Positions 53,762 through 60,704 of a stretch of 64,000 bases of DNA are shown piece after piece. The notes under the pieces are model-generated. The model worked only from the letters and a program-made list of their open reading frames with translations, did no database searches and was not told where the DNA came from. The translations under genes were made by a program, and so were the position numbers. Each line of letters opens with the position of its first letter. Positions within the stretch are counted from its first letter, which is position 1. The stretch is from Claveliimonas sp034178805 (GTDB lineage Bacteria; Bacillota; Clostridia; Lachnospirales; Lachnospiraceae). The stretch lies in assembly GCF_050314255.1 (NCBI RefSeq), contig NZ_JBNPMZ010000004.1, positions 169,935-233,934 of the forward strand. The letters are read 5' to 3'.

Positions 53762-54463
53762 ATGTACATATTTCTCACAGGCCTCACACTGTCTATCATA
53801 CTTGCCTGGCAGGCACACAAGCTCTCCTCTAAAGGACAGAATCGCCTTCTCATTTTATTGGCTATCCTGTTTCCTCTTTCAGAGCTTGGAAAGCAGTTTC
53901 TCCTGTATGTAAGTAATAATTGCTCTTATGACTGGTGGTATTTCCCATTCCAGCTTTGCAGCATGCCAATGTATTTGCTCCCACTTTACTGCCTTCTCCC
54001 TGAAAAATACCGGCAAGCCCGCCTGACTCTGGCAAATTTTCTCGTAGACTTCGGACTCCTTGGCGGAGTCTTTGCTTTCGTTGATCCAAGCGGTATGCAT
54101 TATAATCTGGCAGTTCTCACACTGCACAGTTACCTTTGGCATTTCCTTATGATTTTTTTAGGCCTTTTTCTCATATTTACCCACAAAAACAGCACCTGTC
54201 CAAAGGATTTCCTTCTTCCAGGTGCTCTCTTCCTTATGCTTGTCGGAATCGCCACTTCTATCAATATTATTTTTCATACGTGCGGTTCCATTAACATGTT
54301 TTATATCAGCCCCTATTATCTTATGGAGCAAATTGTCTTTCGAAAAATTGCGCTTTTCACCGGCCAGACCGCCGGACGTCTCATCTACTTAGCATCAGAG
54401 ATACTTGGAGCTTTTCTAATACATCTGAGTTCCACTCTTATAAATGAAGAACTCTGTCTTTAA
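53762..54463 (+). CDS. YwaF/TIGR02206-like membrane protein
   Basis: A 233-residue membrane protein with about seven helices. The conserved pattern of this group is visible: SELGKQFLLY, the WWYFPFQLCSMPMYLLPLYCLLP segment (read as FQLCSMPMYLLPLY), VFAFVDPSGMHYN and LHSYLWHFLMIFLG. Function is not established. The ribosome site is weak (AAGAGA). Its 3' end overlaps the 3' end of nrdD by 26 bp on the other strand, and it splits nrdD from nrdG. Confidence 0.8.
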   Translation: MYIFLTGLTLSIILAWQAHKLSSKGQNRLLILLAILFPLSELGKQFLLYVSNNCSYDWWYFPFQLCSMPMYLLPLYCLLPEKYRQARLTLANFLVDFGLLGGVFAFVDPSGMHYNLAVLTLHSYLWHFLMIFLGLFLIFTHKNSTCPKDFLLPGALFLMLVGIATSINIIFHTCGSINMFYISPYYLMEQIVFRKIALFTGQTAGRLIYLASEILGAFLIHLSSTLINEELCL

Positions 54464-56627
54464 TCTCCTGGGTTCTTCCCTGATTCCAGAACTGTGTACC
54501 AATATAACCACAGGTTCTTCTGGCTACTGCCATCTTGTTCTGATCCCTGTTGCCACAGTTCGGGCACTCCCAAATCAGCTTACCGGACTCGTCTTCCTTG
54601 ATCAGAATCTCTCCGTCATAACCACATTCCTCACAGAAGTCACTCTTTGTATTCAATTCAGCATACATGATATGATCGTAAATGAACTGCATTACGGAGA
54701 TAACTGCCGGGATATTATTCTGCATATCCGGTACTTCGATGTAGCTGATCGCACCTCCCGGTGACAGCTTCTGGAATTCAGATTCAAACTCCAGCTTGTC
54801 AAATGCGTTAATCTCTTCCGCTACATGTACATGATAGCTGTTGGTAATATAGTTCTTATCTGTTACACCTTCAATAATTCCAAATCTTTTCTGAAGACAT
54901 TTTGCAAATTTATAGGTAGTAGACTCCATCGGTGTTCCGTATACGGAATAGCTGATGTTTTCTGCTTCTCTCCATTCTTTACACTTGTCATTCAGCCTCT
55001 GCATAACTGCCATTGCAAACGGTCTTGCTTCCGGATCTGTGTGAGATTTTCCCAGCATCCTCATACACATCTCATAAAGGCCTGCATATCCAAGAGAAAT
55101 CGTAGAATATCCATTATAAAGCAGTTTATCGATCTTCTCACCCTTCTTAAGACGCGCCAGTGCTCCGTACTGCCACAGAATCGGAGCTACGTCAGAGATG
55201 GTTCCCAGAAGTCTCTCATGACGGCAGCGCAGTGCACGGTGGCAGAGCTCCAGTCTTTCATCCAGAATCTCCCAGAAACGATCCATATCTCCCTCAGAAG
55301 AGCACGCCACATCTACCAGATTGATGGTAACAACACCCTGATTGAATCTTCCGTAGAACTTGTGATGTCCATCCGGATTCATCTGTGTGTCCTCAACTGT
55401 CAGGAAAGAACGGCATCCCATGCACGGATAAACCTCTCCCTTCTTCAGCTCTTTCATAATCTTGGCAGAAATGTAATCCGGCACCAGTCTCTTAGCAGTG
55501 CATTCTGCTGCCAGTACTGTCAGATTCCAATAGCGGGAGCCTTCAGTGATGTTATCCTCATCCAGTACATAGATAAGCTTCGGAAATGCCGGTGTGATCC
55601 AGACACCTTTTTCATTTTTCACGCCCTGCATTCTCTGCTTCAGTACTTCTTCAATAATCATAGCCAGGTCTTCTCTTACCTGCCCCTCCGGAACCTCATC
55701 CAGATACATGAATACCGTTACAAATGGTGCCTGGCCGTTGCAGGTCATCAATGTAATGAGCTGATACTGAATCGTCTGGATTCCGCTCTTAACCTCTTCA
55801 CGCAGACGTTTTTCCGTCACCTTTGCAATAATCTCTTCATCCAGGCTTTCTCCGCATTCTTTACGTTCCTCGATGACCAGTCTTTTAATTTTCTTTCTGC
55901 TGATATCTACAAACGGTGCCAGATGTGCCAGTGTAAAGGACTGACCGCCATACTGGTTACTTGCAACCTGAGCAACAATCTGTGTCGTTACATTACAGGC
56001 GGTAAAAAAGCTGTGAGGCTTCTCAATTAATGTCTCACTGATTACGGTTCCATTCTGAAGCATGTCCTCCAGATTGATCAGATCACAGTTATGTTCCTTC
56101 TGTGCAAAATAATCCGAATCATGAAAATGAATGATTCCATCCTCATGTGCCCGTACGATCTCCTCCGGCAGGAGCACACGCTTAGACAAATCCTTACTTA
56201 CCTCACCTGCCATATAGTCTCTCTGGGTAGAATTAATAACCGGATTCTTATTGGAGTTCTCCTGATTAACCTCTTCGTTCAGATGCTCAATCAATGCCAG
56301 GATACCATTATCCGTTGTATTAGACTTACGTGCCAGTTCTCTCTTATAACGATAACGCACATATTTCTGAGCAACTTCATATCCACGCATACCCATGATA
56401 CTGGTTTCCACCATATCCTGAATATCCTCGACATTCACCGCATGCGTAGTCTTCTGCACCTGATGAGCGATATCTTCTGCGATGGCCTGAATCTGGTACA
56501 CATTCATCTTATAAATGTTCTCCACCTCATTATTCGCCGCCGTAATCGCATTCACAATCTTGCTGATATCAAAATCTACCTCTTCACCATTTCTCTTTAT
56601 AACCTTATTCTTAACTACAATCTCCAT
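54438..56627 (-). CDS. nrdD: Anaerobic (class III) ribonucleoside-triphosphate reductase
   Basis: A 729-residue glycyl radical enzyme making deoxynucleotides without oxygen. An ATP-cone (about 1-95, VIKRNGEEVDFDISKIV) gives allosteric control; the catalytic barrel has NPDGHHKFYGRFNQGVVTINL with active-site cysteines, and the C-terminus has a zinc site (CEECGYDG, CPNCGN) and the radical glycine in RRTCGYIGTQFWNQGR. Length is typical. Two NrdR-box-like palindromes lie in its promoter region, linking it to the NrdR gene at 30 kb. Confidence 0.96.
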   Translation of the reverse strand: MEIVVKNKVIKRNGEEVDFDISKIVNAITAANNEVENIYKMNVYQIQAIAEDIAHQVQKTTHAVNVEDIQDMVETSIMGMRGYEVAQKYVRYRYKRELARKSNTTDNGILALIEHLNEEVNQENSNKNPVINSTQRDYMAGEVSKDLSKRVLLPEEIVRAHEDGIIHFHDSDYFAQKEHNCDLINLEDMLQNGTVISETLIEKPHSFFTACNVTTQIVAQVASNQYGGQSFTLAHLAPFVDISRKKIKRLVIEERKECGESLDEEIIAKVTEKRLREEVKSGIQTIQYQLITLMTCNGQAPFVTVFMYLDEVPEGQVREDLAMIIEEVLKQRMQGVKNEKGVWITPAFPKLIYVLDEDNITEGSRYWNLTVLAAECTAKRLVPDYISAKIMKELKKGEVYPCMGCRSFLTVEDTQMNPDGHHKFYGRFNQGVVTINLVDVACSSEGDMDRFWEILDERLELCHRALRCRHERLLGTISDVAPILWQYGALARLKKGEKIDKLLYNGYSTISLGYAGLYEMCMRMLGKSHTDPEARPFAMAVMQRLNDKCKEWREAENISYSVYGTPMESTTYKFAKCLQKRFGIIEGVTDKNYITNSYHVHVAEEINAFDKLEFESEFQKLSPGGAISYIEVPDMQNNIPAVISVMQFIYDHIMYAELNTKSDFCEECGYDGEILIKEDESGKLIWECPNCGNRDQNKMAVARRTCGYIGTQFWNQGRTQEIKDRVLHL

Positions 56628-56669
56628 ATCCCTGCACCCCTACCAAATATCGTCTTTTTTACTTATGTC

Positions 56670-56715
56670 ACACAACATCTTGTGCCTTGCTCTATTATAA
56701 TACATCATAATGTAG
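56670..56715 (-). promoter_or_regulatory. NrdR box pair and -10 element upstream of nrdD
   Basis: Box 1 (56670-56685, ACACAACATCTTGTGC on the plus strand) matches the NrdR consensus at 13 of 16 bases. Box 2 (56700-56715) matches at 10 of 16 and is palindromic (TACATCATAATGTA). Centres are 30 bp apart, close to three helical turns, as is usual for NrdR pairs. A perfect minus-strand TATAAT (56694-56699) lies between them; the -35 is poor. Confidence 0.65.
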
Positions 56716-56760
56716 GAAAAGGGAATACCTTATTTTATTTTTATTTGACTTTATTTTTAT

Positions 56761-56789
56761 TTGATTTCTTCTTCAAAACAGACTATTAT
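56761..56789 (+). promoter_or_regulatory. Promoter of the 113-aa hypothetical gene
   Basis: TTGATT (56761-56766) and TATTAT (56784-56789) are 17 bases apart. The -10 lies inside a perfect inverted repeat CTATTA-TAC-TAATAG (56783-56797), a possible operator. Confidence 0.65.
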
Positions 56790-56825
56790 ACTAATAGTTA
56801 AATCAATTTTAAAAGGAGAACTGAT

Positions 56826-57167
56826 ATGTTAGAACAATTACTAAGCTCACCCGGTTTTATCTATAATATTTGCGGAACACACTATTATCTTGGTAAATGG
56901 ATCTGCAAACCCTGCACAGATACAGATGCTACCGATTGTGTCATGATGTATGAAATGTGCCGAAATGCGGGTGAAGAACAAGAAGCCGGCATGTATTATC
57001 ACAAAATTCGCGCTTACAGTGATTTCGCTCTGGAGATTCCATATAATCCTGTTCAGATTCGGGAAAACATGAAAACCCTGCTGGATGGACTGGACGATGC
57101 TGATCTAGCAAAACTGGAGTTACAACTTCAGCATTTTGGGGAAGACACCACTAAATATTATGGATAA
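56826..57167 (+). CDS. Hypothetical protein, 113 aa, cysteine-rich N-terminus
   Basis: A plus-strand gene with an AAAAGGAG ribosome site before ATG 56826. The product has five cysteines in its first 45 residues (Cys16, 27, 30, 38, 45), including CKPC, suggesting metal or redox use, then a mainly helical second half ending in ADLAKLELQLQHFGED. No signal peptide or membrane helix. I recognise no family. It has a good promoter with an inverted repeat at the -10, and its stop codon directly precedes a shared terminator. Confidence 0.75.
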   Translation: MLEQLLSSPGFIYNICGTHYYLGKWICKPCTDTDATDCVMMYEMCRNAGEEQEAGMYYHKIRAYSDFALEIPYNPVQIRENMKTLLDGLDDADLAKLELQLQHFGEDTTKYYG

Positions 57168-57171
57168 AAAA

Positions 57172-57206
57172 ACACCGGAAGTATTGTATTACCAATCTTC
57201 CGGTGT
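57172..57206. terminator. Terminator shared by the 113-aa gene (+) and tRNA-Trp (-)
   Basis: ACACCGGAAG (57172-57181) pairs with CTTCCGGTGT (57197-57206). On the minus strand it is followed by a run of seven T, a strong terminator for the tRNA; on the plus strand it is followed by ATCTATT, which is weaker. Confidence 0.85.
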
Positions 57207-57215
57207 ATCTATTGA

Positions 57216-57286
57216 CAGGGGATGAGAGAATCGAACTCCCGCTAAGAGTTTTGGAGACTCCTGTCATACCATTTGACCAATCCCCT
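57216..57286 (-). tRNA. tRNA-Trp (anticodon CCA)
   Basis: On the minus strand the acceptor AGGGGAT pairs with ATCCCCT, the D arm is GTCA-AATGGTA-TGAC, the anticodon arm GGAGT-CTCCAAA-ACTCT gives CCA, and the T arm is GGGAG-TTCGATT-CTCTC. The discriminator is G, as expected for tryptophan. Length is 71 bases and CCA is not encoded. Confidence 0.93.
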
Positions 57287-57307
57287 ATATTAAAATATGT
57301 ACCAAAC

Positions 57308-57351
57308 GCGGCCACTTATTCTTTATACCATAAGTGGCCGCATTTTGTCAA
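57308..57351 (-). promoter_or_regulatory. tRNA-Trp promoter embedded in a GC-rich inverted repeat
   Basis: On the minus strand TTGACA (57346-57351) and TATAAA (57322-57327) are 18 bases apart, just before the tRNA. The -10 sits in the 10-base loop of a perfect 12-bp inverted repeat GCGGCCACTTAT (57308-57319 with 57330-57341), which also lies directly after the BFD-like gene stop and may terminate it. Confidence 0.7.
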
Positions 57352-57353
57352 TA

Positions 57354-57536
57354 CTATTTTTTCATCAAAAGCTTTTTAGTCAATTTTTTTGCCTTCTTTT
57401 TACATTTACCACAGGCTTTCCCGACTTTCGTAGCTTTCTTTACATCCTTGAAGCATTCTGCCCCATTCTCAACTGCGTCTGCGATATCCCCCTTTGTCAC
57501 ATGATAACAGGAACATATCTCTTTCTTGCGGTTCAT
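57354..57536 (-). CDS. BFD-like [2Fe-2S] protein
   Basis: A 60-residue protein with the bacterioferritin-associated-ferredoxin pattern: CSC (Cys8, Cys10) near the start and CGKC (Cys42, Cys45) after a helical DIADAVENGAECF stretch; Cys28 is extra. The C-terminus is strongly basic (KKKAKKLTKKLLMKK). In other bacteria such proteins give electrons to ferritin-like shells to release iron. It starts 2 bp after the ferritin stop codon, supporting that pairing. Confidence 0.85.
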   Translation of the reverse strand: MNRKKEICSCYHVTKGDIADAVENGAECFKDVKKATKVGKACGKCKKKAKKLTKKLLMKK

Positions 57537-57538
57537 GA

Positions 57539-58051
57539 TTACAATACCAGTGACGGAGCGCTGTATACCCTTGCTCCGAGTTCATTGTCCAGCATATACA
57601 GACTCTTCGGATCATTTCCAAACAATTCAAACTTCTTCACCAGATTATCTGCGTTGGTCTCTTCTTCACCCTGTTCTTTAACAAACCAGTCCAGGAACTG
57701 CATCGTCCGGAAATCCTTCACAGAATATGCAGCATCATAAATATTATGAATCAGGCTGGTTACATACTGTTCATGTTTCAATCCTTCCTGAAGTACAGAT
57801 TTTGCGCCTGTTATCTCAACCGCCGGTTTATCAATTGCCTCCAGGACTACCTTTTCGCCGTTGTTCTGTAAGTACTGAATAAAGAGCATTGCATGATCGC
57901 GCTCTTCCTGAGCCTGAATCTTATACCAGTTTCCAAATCCATCCAGACCTTCATCATAATAATAATTTGAAAAATCGAGATACAGGTATGCAGAATATAA
58001 TTCTTTATTCACCTGCTGATTTAACAGTTCCACTACTTTTTTATCCAACAT
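57539..58051 (-). CDS. Non-heme ferritin
   Basis: A 170-residue iron storage protein. The ferroxidase ligands fit the family: Glu in NKELYSAYLYLDFSNYY, and the AQEERDHAMLFIQYL segment with Glu and His; a further helix has DFRTMQFLDWFVKEQGEEE. I set the start at ATG 58051 with a GGAGGAA site; the frame extends four codons further. It is a ferritin rather than a bacterioferritin by these features, though it is coupled to a BFD-like gene. It stores iron for the many Fe-S enzymes of an anaerobe. Confidence 0.93.
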   Translation of the reverse strand: MLDKKVVELLNQQVNKELYSAYLYLDFSNYYYDEGLDGFGNWYKIQAQEERDHAMLFIQYLQNNGEKVVLEAIDKPAVEITGAKSVLQEGLKHEQYVTSLIHNIYDAAYSVKDFRTMQFLDWFVKEQGEEETNADNLVKKFELFGNDPKSLYMLDNELGARVYSAPSLVL

Positions 58052-58114
58052 GTGTATTTCCTCCAATTGATTTTTTTATATTATACCTCTGCATTTTAAG
58101 GATTTCAATCGGAT

Positions 58115-59641
58115 TTATGCAATAAATGGTGCTGCAATTTCCAAAAATCTCTGTTCATGTGTCTCATACCACACATCAAAAGTAGTGCCGTCCTCAGAAA
58201 CTGCCTGACCGATTTTTTTCAAAAATTCAGGAATATCCCGCTCCAGAATCGTTCCAACCTGCTCTCCAAACCGCTCTTTTCCGGCAGCATCTTCTCCATT
58301 TACACAAAGCACAAATGCAGGCTCTGCCTTTCCGTCTACCTTTTTCACTCCACCGCGGAATCCGATTTTTCCAATCTGATGTGTTCCACAGGAAGACGGG
58401 CATCCGGAAATATGAATCTGAGGCAGGACTCCATCTGCAAAGCCCCATTCTTTTGAAGCATCCACCAGCGTCTTAAGAAGCTTCTGTGAATCTCTCACTC
58501 CTACCTGACAGATAGAAGCACCGATACATGCCACAGATGACTCAAACAGATTCTGTGCACTGTCATCCAAAATCTCCAGAAGTTTTCCTGCCTCTGTCGC
58601 TGTACAGTTAATAACATAAATATATTCTTCTGGTGCAATACGAATCTCCACCTGATCCATATCTTTTATAGCATGATATAACTCTACCATCTTCTCCGGC
58701 TTCGGGCATCCGCCTACCGGATGATATTTTACTGCGTATAGTCCTTCCTGTTTCTGAGCAACTACACGTCTGTCTTCGATTAAAGTTCCATCTCCCTGTT
58801 TTGATACTGAACCCTCTTCAACAGGAATGTCCAGGTCTTCTCCGCTGTCAATCACTTCTTGCAGCTTCTCTTCAAATGCTTCCACATATCTTTCTCCCAG
58901 AACATCCTGCATATATCTGGTTCTTGCTTTTGCACGGTTCTCGTAATTACCATAGGTGGTAAACATATTTACCATAGCCTTGATATAGTACAGAATCTTG
59001 GTTCCCGGTACTTCCTCTGCCACCAGAACACCCATTTTCGGGTTATTGCCAAGACCTCCTGCACTATACACGTCAAATGTGCCATCCTCTCTTGCCGCAA
59101 ATCCCAGATCACGGAAAGTCGCATGAGTACGGTTTTTCGGTGAATTAGAAAAACATACTTTTAATTTTCGGGGAAGCTTTACCGTCTTTATAAGTCCCAT
59201 CAGATACTCTCCTGCAGCTTCTGCATACGGAGTCACATCAAAATACTCTCCCTTCTCTACTCCGGAAAGAGGAGATACCATCACATTACGTGGAAAATCA
59301 CCACCGCCTCCGCGGGTTACAATTCCATAATCCAAAGCAGCAACTGCCAGTTCACACACCGCATCTGCATTCAGATTATGAAGCTGTATTGTCTGACATG
59401 TTGTGAAATGCAGTTTATCAATATGATACTTTTCTATACTTTCCGCAATAAAACCAAGCTTCTCTTTGGAAAGTCGTCCACCCGGCAGACGAAGTCTCAG
59501 CATAGAAGCCTTACCACCTCTCTGAGCATAACTTCCAAATCCTCCTGAAAATCCCTTATACTCCGGAACACTTACCTCTCCATTATAAAACTGTCTGGTC
59601 ACCTTTTCAAATTCTTCGTAGTCTTTCTTCCATTCTGTCAT
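58115..59641 (-). CDS. Siroheme sulfite/nitrite reductase
   Basis: A 508-residue enzyme of the nitrite/sulfite reductase family, which reduces its substrate by six electrons. The N-terminal ferrodoxin-like part has LRLRLPGGRLSKEKL and KLHFTTCQTIQLHNL; the siroheme and [4Fe-4S] ligands are CIGASIC (CX5C) and GCPSSCGTHQ (CX3C). No flavin domain is present, so electrons probably come from ferredoxin. Sulfite or nitrite preference cannot be read from sequence. It lies 63 bp upstream of ferritin on the same strand. Confidence 0.9.
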   Translation of the reverse strand: MTEWKKDYEEFEKVTRQFYNGEVSVPEYKGFSGGFGSYAQRGGKASMLRLRLPGGRLSKEKLGFIAESIEKYHIDKLHFTTCQTIQLHNLNADAVCELAVAALDYGIVTRGGGGDFPRNVMVSPLSGVEKGEYFDVTPYAEAAGEYLMGLIKTVKLPRKLKVCFSNSPKNRTHATFRDLGFAAREDGTFDVYSAGGLGNNPKMGVLVAEEVPGTKILYYIKAMVNMFTTYGNYENRAKARTRYMQDVLGERYVEAFEEKLQEVIDSGEDLDIPVEEGSVSKQGDGTLIEDRRVVAQKQEGLYAVKYHPVGGCPKPEKMVELYHAIKDMDQVEIRIAPEEYIYVINCTATEAGKLLEILDDSAQNLFESSVACIGASICQVGVRDSQKLLKTLVDASKEWGFADGVLPQIHISGCPSSCGTHQIGKIGFRGGVKKVDGKAEPAFVLCVNGEDAAGKERFGEQVGTILERDIPEFLKKIGQAVSEDGTTFDVWYETHEQRFLEIAAPFIA

Positions 59642-59660
59642 TTCTAATCATTTCCTTTCT

Positions 59661-60686
59661 TTACCAGTCTGTATAAATATCAATTGTACCGCTTGCACAA
59701 CCGCTGTCGTAAACTTTGCCCGGTCCCAGTGACGTATTCACTACCGTTCCCCACGGATGATCCACACTGGCAACACAAATATAATCACTGCTATCTCTTA
59801 TGGTTCCATCCCACGCTATGTGACGTCCCGGGATTCTCAATCCTCCACCGGGGAGAACTCTCTGAGAATAGTAAGTTTCTCTGTGTCCTTCAAAATAAAA
59901 TACTCCTATTTCCGGATTCAAAGCTCCTTCTACATATGGATACCTTCTACCATTACCACTATCGGATGTTCCCTGATTCCCAGTTCCCTGGTTTCCGGAT
60001 GTTCCCTGATTAGCAGAATTTGCTGCCTCTTGCGCCCTTTGGGCTTCTTCTGCTTTTCTGGCTTCTTCCGCTTTTCTGGCTTCTTCTGCCCTTATTGCAG
60101 CTATCTGAGCCTGAAATGCCTGGAGATCTGTTGAAGTGGCCTCTGCCTTTTTCTTCAGATTACTTTCCTGCTCTCCAAGTTGCGCCTGTAATTCTTTCAA
60201 TGAAGACTGCTGCTCTTTTAAATCTGTCTCCTGCTGTTCGATTCCCTCTCTGACTTCCTCCAGAGCTTCCAGTTTATTTCTGTCATAAGTGCTGATTCCT
60301 CTGATAAAATCAAGTTTGTTCAGAAAATCACCCATACTTTTTGCCGAGCAGAGATATTCCAGCCAGGAAGTCTGATTATTCTCATACATATACTTAATTC
60401 TCAGCTTCATAGCTTCATATTGCCTCTCCTCATTTACACGGGAGATAGCCAGAGAATCCTGAATACGAAGAATCTCATTGTTACTATCTTCAATTTCTGC
60501 TTCTGTGTCTGCAATCTGATTACTGATTTTCAGAAGATCCTGATTAATGCCCTGTAACTGATTCTGAAGATCCACAGTCTTGTTCTGAATATCTTCAACT
60601 TCCGTTCCATGTACCGGCATACCGGCTAACATCACCGAAAGCACAAGAGAACCACATAACGCGACATATCTCTTCTTTTTCTTCAT
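59661..60686 (-). CDS. Secreted coiled-coil protein with C-terminal 3D domain
   Basis: A 341-residue secreted protein. A signal peptide (1-27, VMLAGMPVHG) is followed by a long PcsB-like coiled coil (about 30-225), an Ala/Glu repeat (EEARKAEEARKAEEAQ), a Gly/Asn/Thr/Gln linker, and a C-terminal 3D domain with three aspartates (IAWDGTIRD, KVYDSGCASG, IDIYTDW). 3D domains are found in cell-wall lytic enzymes such as resuscitation or spore cortex factors. It probably acts on or at peptidoglycan. It follows the M6 protease gene by 18 bp, same transcript likely. Confidence 0.85.
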   Translation of the reverse strand: MKKKKRYVALCGSLVLSVMLAGMPVHGTEVEDIQNKTVDLQNQLQGINQDLLKISNQIADTEAEIEDSNNEILRIQDSLAISRVNEERQYEAMKLRIKYMYENNQTSWLEYLCSAKSMGDFLNKLDFIRGISTYDRNKLEALEEVREGIEQQETDLKEQQSSLKELQAQLGEQESNLKKKAEATSTDLQAFQAQIAAIRAEEARKAEEARKAEEAQRAQEAANSANQGTSGNQGTGNQGTSDSGNGRRYPYVEGALNPEIGVFYFEGHRETYYSQRVLPGGGLRIPGRHIAWDGTIRDSSDYICVASVDHPWGTVVNTSLGPGKVYDSGCASGTIDIYTDW

Positions 60687-60704
60687 CCTAACACTATTTC
60701 CTTT

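Noticed and set aside
54825..56030. A 401-codon plus-strand open frame
   Set aside because: Antisense to nrdD, which has all catalytic motifs intact.
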